A stretch of 45,624 nucleotides of DNA from Beverwykella pulmonaria. Its lineage: Eukaryota > Ascomycota > Dothideomycetes > Pleosporales > Melanommataceae. The position numbers and the translations under genes were made by a program. The notes below the pieces were generated by a model, which was not told the origin of the DNA, searched no databases, and saw only the letters and a program-made list of their open reading frames with translations. The stretch spans positions 1,230,854 to 1,276,477 of the forward strand of contig BCHH01000007.1 of NCBI GenBank assembly GCA_001599595.1, written 5' to 3'. Below are positions 22,863 to 35,794 of the stretch, one piece after another; positions within the stretch are counted from its first letter, which is position 1; each line of letters opens with the position of its first letter.

Positions 22863-23889
22863 ATGGCCTCAGCCTCGCCGCTTCTTGCGCTACCTGCGGA
22901 GCTGCGCAACGCCATCGCGTCCTTTTACTTCGCCCACGAACCCGCCGTCGCACCTCCGTCTATATCTAGATCTCCGCTTGCGCTGTCTCTTACGTGCCGA
23001 CAGCTATACAATGAGACCTACACGCTCGCCTTTTCAGCAACTACATTTCGGGGATGCCACTGGAAGATCCATGAGCTACGATCCAAGCTCCAGAGGGTGC
23101 GACCGGCTTTCCACTCACAGATCAAGAGACTTGAGCTCACTGTTGCTGTATCCGAGTTCTTATCACGTCGCTGTTCTCTCGATGGTCTTCGTTTCGCGGA
23201 TGCTGGGCTAACTGGTCTTGAGGAGCTCTACATCAAATACAGCACGGGCACCAACATTTCCTCCAAAGCTGGGTACATTCTTTCAAATCTGGGGGTACTG
23301 CTTTGGCGGACCGTGACCGACTGCGGGAATGACCGATTGAGCAAAATCTACATTATACATGGCGGCCTCATACCTTGGGATATCGTCAAGCTTTGTGATC
23401 ATATGACAAGGAACCGCCCGTTTGTCCGACAACCGACACCATCTCGTGTGTCGTCTCTGACATCTAACCATATATGGGAAATTCAGCCGAATTTTGAAAA
23501 CGGCCAGCATCATTTCACCATTGCCCACAAAGGTGGTGCTGAGCAGAGGGCGGTTACCATGTTCATGGGCCGCACAGTCCGTGAAGCTGTCATCTATCAT
23601 CAAGTTAGACAAGAATTGCTCGAGGTGGGTCAATTTCCAAGGATATCTATCAATCATAGGAGAGAAGAATGTCTCGTCCGCCAACAGAAGGAACTGCTAG
23701 TTGTAGTAAATGCTGTAATTTGTCGCTAACAGCGTGACCAAGGGGAAGATACTATCTAACGTCACTGCACGCCAATCGGACTGTGTAGATGCTGCCGACT
23801 TAGACCCAGAGAAACTGGTATATGAGATTGATCAACTGTCTCATGACTTCAAGCTGCCCGCTGCGATTGATACTGACTCCTACTACTGA
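22863..23889 (+). CDS. F-box-like fungal protein, 302 aa (lineage-expanded family)
   Basis: The start is the first ATG in the frame (MASASPLLALPAELRNAIAS). The segment LLALPAELRNAIASFYF, followed by LALSLTCRQLYNETYTLAF, matches the F-box-like N-terminus (LPxELRNxI...CRQxYxE) that is common in large families of fungal proteins; if functional it would bind Skp1 or act in substrate recognition. The rest is soluble, with no named repeat. I propose two exons, 22863-23624 and 23743-23889. The donor is GTGGGT; the perfect branch motif GCTAAC at 23725-23730 lies 12 nt before an AAG acceptor; the second exon reads GKILSNVTARQSDCVDAADL in phase and ends SYY-stop. Without this intron the frame stops at 23729 with a less convincing tail. 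The acceptor choice is my inference. Confidence 0.55.
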
Positions 23890-25791
23890 CTTTTGGGCTA
23901 CACGATATGGGTAGGTTATCAGGGGTTTGTTTATGCATAACATCCCTTCATGCGTTATTTCAATTATCTTTTTCTACATATTCTTGACACTACGTAAATG
24001 TTCACTCTAGAAATTCAATCAACTCCTTCTATCATTTTATTCTCATTTCATCTTCCCGTGATGCACTATCCCTCGCCTATATGAGACATGTATGGTGGTC
24101 TGCGGTACGTATATAAAACTCTGAATGCCCCGCTGATTCTCGCTCACGACTACTAGTAGTCTCTTCGCAGATTTTAGCAATCACTCTTCAAATGAAATAC
24201 CAAACTATACTTTGAGGGGCCAACACCAAATTTTGAAGTCCGGTTGACACTCGTTCACTATCGGCTCCCCACGCGGTGGCCTTGTGGTAGCCTTAGGAAG
24301 GCTTCTTTAAATTCACCTACATTTTCTGATCGCTGGACACAACGGTATGAGCGTGAGCGTCCAAGTTAACTCCACATCTGATCTCATCCACATTCACGCC
24401 ACATGACTTGAAAAATTCAGGACATCTCTGCCTTTAAATTACGGCTGCATCTATCTGCAGTTATGGACAGGTGATCATGACCCTAATCGTTCGGCATTGT
24501 CGTTGCCTTCGTATTTCACTAACTTTGGGGTCATTTGCCTTCCAAAGCCGCCTTACTATATGTGCGTCATGGTTATGAACCGAAATTGGGGACAATTTCA
24601 TGTCAAGGCGCTGGAAAGGGTAGGCGAAATGGTCAGTTCTAGCCTTTTGATTTTGAAACGTCTGTTCATTGTTACTACCGACACTTGGAGTTACTTAGCA
24701 AGGTGGCAATTGTCACATCATTTTAGGAACATGATGCAAGCATCAAGCATATTATCGAATCAGTGAACAGACCTCACCACCACTACACTTCGTTCGTCAC
24801 ACCACTAAAGATCGACATTTGATTGGACTACTGCAAGGCAGACATGCCACGATCAATCATCTAGCCTCGTTGGCCATGTCGTCCGACCCCCCTTCTCCTG
24901 CGTCAATTGAACCCGCTATACCTTCTCTTGCATCAACTCTCCCTGTAACCTAGCCGCAGTAGCCACGTTAACGTTGAACATGGTCCCCTATTGTACGAAA
25001 GACCGTTTCAGAACCCTCCAGCCGAGATGCACAAGTCCGCAGTATTGGCCTCACCACATCCGAATTCGGTGGAGATGAGGTGTGTAGGTGTTCTCTTTGG
25101 GTAAGCAAAGCAGTATGCTGATGTTGTCGAATTACCACATCTGGATCTGCGGCAAGAGAAAGTCCGTTCTTCGGTGGTGGCTGCAGTGAACAACGTCGGC
25201 GCAACGAGGGTGAGAAAGGTGGTGAGAAATGCAGGAACCCGTCGTGCATCTCGCCACTGTTGAGCTCGCAAGATTTGATGTAACATTATGGCCCCAAATT
25301 ACTCAAACCCATCTTCAAGCTCGGCGCACATTACCCTATCCAGAATATCTTAGTGTCCCGAGCTTTTTCCCCTCTTAGATACATCTCCATCGGCACGCAC
25401 GTGCTCACAACCCAACTCACCTCAACTCAACTCCGAAAGCCCTGATCAGACACCATCGCGTATCGTCAAACGAGCCAGAGTCCGGGAGGGCTGAAACAAA
25501 GGCTCCGATCTTTGATCTGTGATGAGCCACCTCCATATATTATTGTTAGAACACAGCACTTGTTGTCATAGCTTTTTACCGAAAGCTTACTTGTGTTAGC
25601 GTATGCGCGACAGGGGTGCGAGAAGTGGTCATCGCTTTCGAAGCGAAGTTCATTCGGGGCTTTATCAATCGGCTAGTCTTATTGAAGTATAGCGCAAACT
25701 AATAATCCTTCCAGCATTTGGATTTTCGCGGGTCAGATTTCTTCGTGATCTTTGCTGGTGGAGAGGCGTAAGGGAGTGGGACAGCCCTATA

Positions 25792-25823
25792 CTATGGCTA
25801 TGGCTATGGCTATGGCTATGGCT
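25792..25823. repeat. Hexanucleotide microsatellite (CTATGG)n
   Basis: Five perfect copies of CTATGG plus two bases, 32 bp. As a perfect hexamer array it is likely to vary in copy number between strains. Confidence 0.95.
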
Positions 25824-26280
25824 GTTTCACATCTTGTCGACGGCATGGGGAGGGATGGAGATGTAGATTCACGATGAAAGCCGGAGGAGTGCGGTAAGTG
25901 CCCGAGACGGAGGCCTTCAGGACAACTTACGTGACTGCGCCACACAGACCAGTCCACTAACTGTGCAAAGACTTCGCGGTGAATCACGGGACCACCGACA
26001 TTTACAGTCGCTTTTTTGTAGGGAGGGGGAGCACGACCACAGCCGACTTTGCAACTCTATGGGAAGTGGGTCGGTTGGATTGAAGGCCGGTTACCGGGAC
26101 ACTGACAATCGGCAGAATGCTACTCTAGGCCTCTGTCTCCTTCTATATTCATCTCAGAGACCGTTGGCATGCTGCTTCGAGCATAGTCATTCCCATCACC
26201 GGAACAAATTAGTGTACCACATGGAATGGCACGATACATGCGCATCTCGATCAACTACCTGGCCAAATCTGGGCACGTCC

Positions 26281-26302
26281 AACACAATTCGATAATTGTG
26301 TT
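26281..26302. repeat. Perfect 9 bp inverted repeat with 4 nt loop
   Basis: AACACAATT and AATTGTGTT flank CGAT. It could form a small hairpin or be a dimeric protein site; no adjacent gene explains it. Confidence 0.8.
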
Positions 26303-27084
26303 AATATATCCAACATTTTAAGCCTTGGGCTAAGGGGATGAGTGCCGAAAAGGGTGTTGTACACGTAACTTTTTTTTTAAACACGCGTTGGGGTACTTAG
26401 GTCAGTTACCGAAAAGGCGAGAGACCAACTCGCGAGATTCGCCACTGCAATCTACCGAGGCAGTGAGTGAGTGCATGGAGACTGTAATGAGGTACGTACG
26501 GCGATGCCGGACCGACCGAGAAAGCTGGGCTAGCCTACCTTCAGGCATGTTCCCGCGCTTTCGAAGCCGGATTCTAGATGTATAACACAGGAGATGGTAA
26601 AACAAAACGAGTTGCTAGATACAGTGGTATTCTACCGACAGCAACGTAGTGGAGACGAATGTTGTTTCAGCAACGGGGTGCTATTATCATGTACCCCCAC
26701 CACAACACCTCAAGCCCCTCTGGCCGGAGTGATCAAACGGGTGGACAAACCCCGCCAACATTCGCTCTCTGCTCCGCGAGCCGTGACTGGTTCGAAACTT
26801 CGAAATTTTCTGCCTTTGAAACGGGTTTCTTAAAAATGTTGTAAATTATTAGGTTGTAAGGAGTTTGCCACCTCCTCGCAGTGTCTGTTCCTAAGGGACA
26901 CGTGGGGTTGAAGAGAAAGGCTGGGTTGCTACGAACAAGGAAAGAGTGGCACGGTAAGACGTAGAAAGGTACAACCGAGCGATCCTTGCTGCCAAGACTC
27001 AGTTCTGTTCATGGGTTGTGGGTGGATACGCAAGGCGCTTGCGAGGTGAGGAAGGTGTGTTGGGTTTTGGCGCGAGGTCGTAGT

Positions 27085-27108
27085 AGTTGACACATGAGTT
27101 GACACATG
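27085..27108. repeat. Head-to-tail duplication of a 12-mer
   Basis: AGTTGACACATG occurs twice in tandem with no spacer. No function is visible; it contains two TTGACA elements. Confidence 0.85.
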
Positions 27109-29591
27109 GAAAAATCACATAGATTGGGAACCTTGGAGTTAAGGCGTGTGAAATGAGCATCATTGAGGAGTCGGTGTCCTCGCCCCTCTCAAATTCCTTC
27201 CTGTCTCTGATTGAAAGGTCAGCTCGTGTCTGAGGTTTGCGTTACCAACGTCTTCAATCCAATCCTACAAATACAATCTGCAGGCACGCATGGAAGAGGA
27301 TGGGAAGGAAGGGAAATGTATCAACATGGGGCGGATGCTATCTGAATATCTATCATCTGCATGGTTGAGACAAAGCAACAAGACTGTCTATGTATCGATG
27401 TATCCACTGCTATCATATGTATGTGGAAGTGGGGCGAGGCAACAGACTTCTATAGTACATTTACAGTACCTACCTATGGGAATGGGGCGAGGCAGCATCA
27501 AACAACCCCTGCGCTCTAGGATTCAAAGTGGGAAATTTCCCAATTCGGAACTTTTAACTGCCATTTAGCGATAAGTAAGACCAACGGCCGAATTGCCGAC
27601 TGGAAGGATAAGGGTAGGGGCCGACCCGCCCGAAACTCAAACCACTGTGCCTTTTTCTCGCGCGTTTTGGTGGGTTTTGCTGTGCCGTACCGCTGCGTAT
27701 GCATGAGCATATAGAAGGGAAGCGATAGGCGAGGTTTTGGATCACAGTACGAAGGTACACATGCGAGACGCTAGAAGATAGGACGTACATGGCCAATACA
27801 GAAGGATATGCAAGATGCAGTATGCAGTAGGGGGCAAGTGCCGCAAACACTGCACTATCTCTGCCTAGAGTTTATCCCCTCGTAGCCGTACACATGCACA
27901 GGCAAGACCATTCACAACACACTTTACAACACGACCTGTATTGCCTACCCACTGTGCCGGTTTCGCAGCTTCGCGAGCCCCATGTAAAAACATACGCCCT
28001 GCATCGTGCAGCCTGCAACCCAGTAACCGAAAGTAAATGTCTCACTCATCTCACGCTTCATTGTCTGCTTCGCGATCTTGATAATCAACTTCATTACACA
28101 CGTCATCTTTCTCAATATAACAGACTTGGACCGCTTCCTCCAAGCAGCCATCTGCCAACATGTTATTTATTGACGTAGTAATTGTGACGGTAGACAAAGA
28201 ACATGAACGCACCCTTTAACGTGCAAGTCCTCAGCCAACCCACAGTCCTACCACTCTCGATCCCACTAAACCCCATCCGTGCAACTCCCAACCCCGAGTT
28301 CCCCTCCTACCGCCAATCACGATCCCTCGCCCCTGCATCAAACATCGTGCACCCCTGCACCGGGTCCCTGGCTCCCGCGCTGAGCCGCAGACACACGCAT
28401 TTAGCCTAGCCCTACCGCTGACCGTTTACAGACGCACAAGTTGAGGACGCAGTGAGGTCTGATCGCCTGGGACCGCGGCAGCTTGGCCTCGTACGGTGCT
28501 GAGAGATCCTGTATGGAGATGAGGAATGGGGGAGCTAGCGATCGATGCGCGGGTATGAGTGAGACATGCAGAAGAGAATTAGATCGATGACCTGCCTTTT
28601 TGTAATATTAATCATCATTTATCGTTGGCGAGTAGATTCGTACTTGAAAGCAGGTGAGTAGGAGGGCGCTAGGTAGTTCTAAATGCGCAACGAAGTATTT
28701 GTGCTGCTGCGTGAAATATCCATGGTCTTGGTACTGTAGTGTAGCTGAAGCCTAGTAAGGCGAAAGGGTGTCGAGGGAGTGCGCGAGAAAACGCGGTTCG
28801 AAAAGTGGCTGGCTCAAATCTGAGGCTGGAAAATTCATGGTTTTCAATAGAGGCAAAATGATAGCCAGTGGCTTACCACGTGGCGTAGTTTTCCACCTCA
28901 CTTCTACGCGTAGTGTGTTTCGTTGGTGTGTTGGTGGGATGATCTCGCTCCTATCCCATTGCGCTGAATCCCACCTCATCTCGTAGTCTAATCAGACCCT
29001 GCGTAGTGAAAGTGTGAGCTGAAATGAAAACCGAGTTTCGCGCCACTCTGAAGCTCTCCACGTTAGAGGCTGAGGCCGAAAATAAAGACGATCGTGTTGT
29101 GGGTGCGAGTGTGTAGATCTCGTATTCTGCTGCACGCATGCAGCGCGGCACGTAGGACCGCGGGGAGCGAAAAAGCGAAAATACGAAGGTGAGGGGAATT
29201 CATGAGAGTTCGTGTGTCTATGTAAAGAGTATCGTATGATATCGTATAGACGTTCGGTAGTACTTGTATAGCAAAATTTTGTGGACTAAATGGATAACCT
29301 TGGATGGATACACGATGCAAAAATTGCTATGAGCGTGACGCAAGAATGAGAGAGAAACAAATAATAGTAATAAATTACAGACGTTCGAAGTGAAGTATAT
29401 AGAAACGCGCGCATAAAGGATATAGGAAGATGCCACCCAAAAAATTCCTCCTACTCCCAATGACTCCAAAGATAACCCAAAACCCGAAAGACTACCCATG
29501 TGATATGATATCCGTGATGCATGCTCAAAAAATATCGCAAAAATATAAACAAGTGAAGAAGAAAAGAAGACAAGAAGAGGCTAAAGAACTT

Positions 29592-32554
29592 TTACTCTGC
29601 AAGCACCCTCCTGCACAGAAGCTGCAACCGACTCCTAACATCGACAGCAAGACTCGAATCGAGTTCCTCTTCTTTCAGAACCTCCAAGCTATACCTGAGC
29701 ATATCTGCAGGAGAATTCAGGGAGAACCAGCCGCCACCTCGACTACAGAGCATGGGTGTTCCGTGGCTCAAGCTGAGATACCGAACAAGACTCTCATGGT
29801 GGGGCGACACGGAGTCGATGGCGAATACGGACTCTGCAAAGGGGAGAGCGGAGTGCACAATTCCGGAGAGCGACTTGGCGACGCTCGTGCTCCACAGGAT
29901 GAGGCATACGCGATGGACAACGGCGGGGATCCATTGTGGCCGACAGGCTTCGGGCATCAGGCGAATGTATCGAACCAGTTGTCCGCAGTGGAACCAAATA
30001 CGCTTTACACTACCGAGAGCCTTTGTACGTGACCAAGATGTTGCCACGAACTGTGCTTGGGTAATTTCACCCCGAGCAAAGCGTTCAATGTCGGGGAAAT
30101 GCGTCATCGTTTTGAGAGTGATAAGGTGATACATGATGAAATTTGACAAGAGGACCGGGCACAACTCTCGCTCAGCTTGCATGCGCTTGCAGCACAATTG
30201 AAACCAGTCGCCGAGGAGAGCCTGAGCGTCTCGCATATGGACAATATGATTCTCTGGAAGATCAACAGTGGAATTTCCGATGCATTGCTGAATTTGGTGG
30301 ACTAAAGCCTGGAGCGGCTGAAGCAGGAGGCGGAGTTGTAGTCGAGTAAGCTCTCGGGGCTCATTGACTAGCTCGCGGCTCAAGAGGCGTTTGAACAGGT
30401 CGTGAAGGGAAGGTGGCGTGTCAGAGTTGCTGGGGTTTAATTGGGCCCACGTCTCCGCTGTAGTCGCTTGCCAAAGCGTTTCCCGGGATGGCAGCGCAGC
30501 TGTGAGTTCCGTTGTACAGAAGGCAGGAGCCTCGTCGTGAAATAAGGTAAGTTCTTGATCAGCAATAACCCAGGAATAGGCAAGCCTAAGAGTATTGTTA
30601 GCCCTTTGAACGATGTACTGGTGCGCATTTTGACCGACCTGTTGAGGCTCTCTTGACTACACCAAGCCTCCCAATCAAGTGGGCCGCCAAATTCGGGGAT
30701 TGACAATGACTTCTCATGATGCTTAAGAAGTCCGGATCGACGTACCATCTGAAAAGAGTTAGTATTGAGGCTTGATCGCGATTGAGTGGGGTACTAACCT
30801 CGAAATAGACTGATGGTTTGATCTTGGCAGTCTAGCGTATGTCAGCGTCGGGTATTAACGACACGAGCCACTCTGTACCACAGTTCCGCCCCCAGATCCA
30901 CGAAGAAGGCAAAGGAAGGAAGATGGCTTACCTCGATGCACTGGGATTCCCCACTCCAAGACGCGAGATTCACGTAGAGCAAAGCCGCCCGAAGAGCTTC
31001 GGGTTCGTCGCAAAGCGCTAGATCCTTGTCCATGAAGTCATCAAGGAGAATGCGAGAAGACTCGATCAGCCCATTTTTAAAAAGAGACACTGGCTTAGTT
31101 GGCACTGCAGAAGCACCGGCCGCCAGGATCAGAAGTAAATGAATTTTAGAGGCGTTTGATTGCAGCAAGGCTGAAGGATCGAGTGACTTGGCTGCAAAGT
31201 TCGGATAGAACGGCTCGAATCGCGAACAATAGGATCGGAGCAGTGTCTCCAGAGCCGCCGTGGGTGGAGAAGGAAGGCTGTCGTTCGCCTCCTCATCGGC
31301 AGGCAACGAAGGCGGCGACAGCGTAGCGGATTTAGAAAGTCGACGAGCCTGTTGGATGAAACGGTTAGCTACATCCATAACAGTGTCTCGAAGGGAATCC
31401 CCGACTGGGGCGAGTTTCGGGTACCTGTTTAGGGCAGATTTAAGAATGGTAGACATACGAGAAAACTGGACATCCTCCCAGAGCGCTTGGTTCTTGGGGA
31501 TAGACTTAATGCCGTCGATATAAGTGTTAGAGGTATTTGTCTTTGTTACGATCATGCTGCTTGGGTTTGGGCGGAAATTGCTCCAGTCTTCGACTCTCGG
31601 GGAGTCGAACTCCTGGGTTGAACAGTCGCTAATGGACAGAGAAGGGACCGCTCTTGTGTGGGGCATGCTGTGCGGGATCTGAGGAGGCGAAAGCGAGTGG
31701 TCGTGTTGGTGAGACCAGCCGTTCATCGGAGCCGGTGAACCGCAAATTGACGAGTCGAACGAGCGCATAGGTCCCATTGGTGTGGAAAAGCCTTCGGGTT
31801 CTGGAGTACCCCAAGGGCTTTCAACGGGCATCAGTCCAGGAATGTCGCTCTCGAAGCCGAGCCCGATGGGCACACCGTTCCCATCATCTGACCATGCCTG
31901 GTTGTTCATGTACTGATCGAAAGGATCCGCATTGGACATAGAGTCATGGTACAAAAATGAGTCTGGCGTACCTGGAGTCAAGCGTCCCGAGTTATAGAAG
32001 CTGTGCTTGTCTAGAGGAAGAGAGAACGTCGACATGTTCTGCTCTGGGCTGCTGGAATAGGAATAGCATTCGTCGATAATCTGAGGTGAGAATGTTGGGA
32101 GAGGTGTGAGCATTGGGTAGGCGGAGAAATTTGTCTGCTGGTGGCCCATCTTCACAGCAGCGTGCATGTCCATCTGTGAGACGGATCGCACCATGTGATG
32201 CCTCTCGGAAGAGGGAACGCTTCGCGGCGAGCTGTGTCGGCTCAATGCTGGAACGGAGGCGGCTGAAGAGTACCTCTTTGGGGAGACAATGTGCCTCGTC
32301 TTGGTGTTCCGGTAGTTGCTGTCTGACGTGCGGCGGGTCGATCGAGGTTCGCATGGAAGACCTTTGGCTGTGCAACGGGAGCAAGATGGGACAGCTTTGT
32401 CGCACTTCGTCTTTGCTTTAGCACAGATGGTGCAAGCAATGGCTCTTCGGGAAGACATTCTTGAGTAAGGGCTGGGGCTTGTTTGTTTGGTATATGGTGA
32501 GCCTTGAGGGGGAAGGCTTGATGTGGTAGACTCGGGTTGAGATGTCTGGTTCAT
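29592..32554 (-). CDS. Zn2Cys6 transcription factor with fungal_trans domain, 919 aa
   Basis: A nuclear regulator of unknown target genes. Four exons: 30932-32554, 30799-30831 (only 33 nt, TAKIKPSVYFE), 30639-30748 and 29592-30585; introns of 100, 50 and 53 nt, all GT...AG and in phase. The start is the first ATG in frame (MNQTSQPESTTSS); the frame is open 12 codons further upstream but without ATG. Residues 41-68 form a full Zn2Cys6 cluster (CTICAKAKTKCDKAVPSC, then SRC and a last Cys) after a Ser/Pro-rich leader. A long low-complexity region (70-420) precedes a fungal_trans domain: LLRSYCSRFEPFYPNF, then ALLYVNLASWSGESQCIE, and after splicing NRLAYSWVIADQELTLFHDE, a signature of this domain. 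The C-terminal half is helical. Intron 1 read through would stop the protein shortly after residue 541 and remove the core of the regulatory domain. Confidence 0.9.
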
Positions 32555-35500
32555 TGGTGATAGTCGTCGAGGTAATGAGTGAAGATGCAAGAGGAGAGTG
32601 TTTTGAATATAGAAGCAGTGATTGAAGGTGCGCGTGAGGAGTTATAAAGTCGGGCGTTGAAGCTATGGTCCTTGCTGAAGCTCAAAAAAGATGCAGTGGC
32701 TGATAGCGTAACTGGGAACTTACGTGTGATGTACTAGACTATATCCTCCTCCAGCTCAGAGGGTAGAAGCCCGGGGGCTTGGCAGTTGAACAGGGGCCCT
32801 TTAACTACTGTCCTGTGCAGGATCTGATTCAGGCTCGAGGACCAATGAGATCTCACCTAAGGTTACCTTTTTTTAACAGTAGCCGACCTCCTTCCAAGCT
32901 AGTTCCGGACCTGGCGTCGATGTGGGGAGTGTCAAGTTGGTGCCTTTGGACGTGCCTCAAGTGCCAGCCCTGCCCCATCTGCCCCAGCAAGCGCAATCCG
33001 CCAAAATGGACGCACTCAGAAAACGCATTGCTTGTTTCAGTTCAACATGGCGGCAAGGCATGTCCTGCATGCTGACAGGGCCAGGGGTAGTACAAGGATG
33101 GCACAGCTGTCAAGGTGGATCTGAGCTTCAACCCACGCCGATGACGATGGGAGGTCGGGTCGAAACCGAGTCGATGCTTAGCCTCGCGGATGCCAGTGCG
33201 CAGCCTTGTTACATCGATCGTGCGTGCGAGCGGCTTCATGCCTATGCGCAAGCTAACATGCCTAATAGATTAACCAAACGGCAAGTGCAGGGCACCCTGA
33301 GACCTCAGAGCCTCAGAGCCGGCAGAACAGCCGCCGAGCATCAAAGCGTCGCTTCTTTGGGGAAATAAACGTTGGAGTCGAACGGTCGAGTGAATGCCAG
33401 AGACCCACAGGTGCGGGGTGAGAACTGCGAGCACGAGAGCACGAGATGAGTCTGCATGGCGTGCGACGCGGCTGCAAGGCAACGGGGACGACATGACCAG
33501 CCAATGCAATGCTGCAGGCGCAATATGAGAGAGCGCGTCTCGCGAGGTGGACGGTGGGTGAATTGGGGTCTGTCTGCTTTCGGTGCGGTACGCGGGGCTC
33601 AGGGATGCCAAAAGCGGCTACCTTCCGCCTCGCTCGTTCGCCTTGCACGGTGGTCATCACTGGACGACCCAACACCGCACCGGACTCGACGTTTGCTATT
33701 TTCCTGCAGCTTCGCCGATGCTGGCTAGTGAGCACGAACTGGTCGCTGTACTGTAGCGCAATGTCATCCTACTCGCTTCGTGTACAGCCCTGCAATTCAC
33801 AAATTATCTTCGGCTTGCCAGATTTTCCTCATTGGGCTAGCTCGGGTAATATTATGATGAGACGGAGGTGGCTGTAGACAATTGCAACCAACGAACGTTT
33901 GCCATCTGCTCACATAGTGGCCTCGACCCTTGTGCGTCCTCCCGCTTCGGGACATATTAAGGTAAAGTACGGCCGTTTTGGGCAGAGACAGGTCGCAGCG
34001 TCGCCGGTCACGGGGAATTGCCAGTCACGAACGGGGAATAAAGGAAGGCTTCTAGAAAACCGTGATGATGCTTCCATGATCTTAACCTGGATAGTCACTT
34101 TTCCATGGCCTGTAGTCCGGCTCCTCTGATCAGAGAATCTCATTAGTAAATTTAGAAGAGAGGCTGAAGCGGAGTGTTTCAAGAACGCTCCGCAACAATG
34201 AGGAAGATCTTGAGGATGTCTTAATGCTGTAGCACCTAACATGAGGTTGACTTCAAGCCACTCCTAGTGGCTGTTATTGAAGACTTTCAGTGGTCCACCT
34301 GCCCCTCTTCAGTGAATAGGAGGATTCGTCCTGCAAAGGGTAAGCAAAGCCGCTGCTTAACGTTCAACACCTGGCCCCCTTCATTGAAATTGCAATTCAT
34401 TCTTGAGAAGAGTTACGTGAAAGGAATATCGCCACCATCCATTTCCTAGTGCATTCCTCGCTCTGCGTCGCGATCTCGATGCAAGAGTGCCAGGCGGAAA
34501 TGACGAGGCCACTTACAACAGCAACATTTTCCAGCAACTCTGGATATGGAACAGTGGCGACTAACGTTTGCGGGTGCAGCTCCGTCGGTCGGTCATTATA
34601 AGACCTGCCATTTTCATTGGCCGAATTGGGCCAACATGAGCGGAATGGGGTTGCATTCTGGGTCTTGCATACGGACTATAATTCTCGCCATCCAAGTATC
34701 GGTAAAGCAGCTGCAGGTACGAGAGCCCCCGTCATGCTGGATTAAAAAGCTACCAAGTTCTTACTCTCACAAACGCTCGTGCACGAAGAATCCTGAGGCC
34801 ATATGTCCGGACTGGAAGGCTTGATGTTGGTAGATCGAAGATGCAGGGGACAGAGAATTCGTCGGTCATATCCGCATATCCCATGGAGAGAGTGTGGAGG
34901 CAAAGTTTGCAGATTCGCTGAGATCAACTGGTGTTCTGAAACAGATGGCTGCTTGATTGTAGCCTGCATTTCACGGCCACCATTTGACATGCTTAACATA
35001 TCGTATCAGTGCAGTCCGTTGGGGGTGCACTAATCAAATCTGGATCTTGTCTTGCGGCAGGTTCGGGAATGTATACTATTGATACGAAATAAGGCTGAAG
35101 GTCGTGGACGAGGCTGCTGAGTGACCGGTAGTACAATTATTACGGTTCGGTGGTCATGACTCTGTTTCGAAGCGTTACACACACCTCCGACGAAGCCCTG
35201 AACGGTAAGAGCTGTTGATGCGATGCGGATGTGGAGGGGGCGGTGTCTCACAGAGTGCTTGGCTTTTCTGCAGGTACCCATCAGTACGCTTGTACGTGCA
35301 AAGTCCCTAATCGTATTCCTGAACAAGACGACAAGAGGGCTGCGGGGAACAAGAGGGGAGCTGGCACAGCCTCGATGTGCACACACATGTCCAAGGATAG
35401 AAACGTTGGACTTGGATTCGGTAATACGACCGGTTACTATGGATCGGAGATGAATGCGAGGATACGCGACCAGGGAGCATCTCCCCCATTCGTAAACTCG

Positions 35501-35766
35501 CCGAACCATAGTGGGATGATGGAAAAACATCTCACAGAGCCTGGAGATATGCGTTGGGGTCGTGCGATGAGGTTGTGGATGCTGATGCTGATGCTGATGA
35601 GGTGGTCGGCGAGGCAAGTCACGTTGCACTAATGCGGCCTAGCGCAAGACGCCAGAAATCGCGCTCAAATTTGAAATCGCGACATCCTGCTCATTGATTC
35701 TCTCTCCCACCAATATTTCTTCATCGTCACTAGGCGCATTCATTTTTAGACATTCCCTCGCCCCCA
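32555..35766. other. 3.2 kb divergent intergenic region
   Basis: Lies between the starts of the minus-strand Zn2Cys6 gene and the plus-strand thiamine pyrophosphokinase gene. Overlapping frames around 33000-33900 and 35030-35630 conflict between strands and show no motif. A short GATGCT triplet-pair repeat (three copies) sits at about 35577-35598. No gene is seen. Confidence 0.5.
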
Positions 35767-35794
35767 AATAACAATAACAACAACAACCACCACA
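35767..35794 (+). promoter_or_regulatory. CAA-rich leader immediately before the thiamine pyrophosphokinase start
   Basis: The 28 bases before the ATG are almost only A and C (repeated AACAA and CAACC). Such unstructured leaders are typical of efficiently initiated fungal mRNAs. It supports the ATG at 35795. Confidence 0.6.

Larger units (their letters stand above)
23890..29591. other. 5.7 kb gene-poor region
   Basis: No gene model is convincing. Frames are short, often lack ATG and conflict between strands. Two weak traces: minus strand 24968-25286, where two overlapping frames read LRAQQWRDARRVPAFLTTFL and LSLAADPDVVIRQHQH; and minus strand 27945-28410, where SGRTVGWLRTCTLKGAFMFF is followed, after a possible acceptor, by MAAWRKRSKSVILRKM. 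Both could be remnants of dead genes. The hexamer repeat, the hairpin and the small direct repeat are listed separately. The left few hundred bases are 3' region of the F-box-like gene. Confidence 0.4.

Noticed and set aside
29430..30032. 200-codon plus-strand frame
   Set aside because: Shadow of the last exon of the large Zn2Cys6 factor on the other strand.
33270..33877. Overlapping frames of 90-140 codons on both strands
   Set aside because: Mutually contradictory, partly without ATG, no domain or codon-use support.
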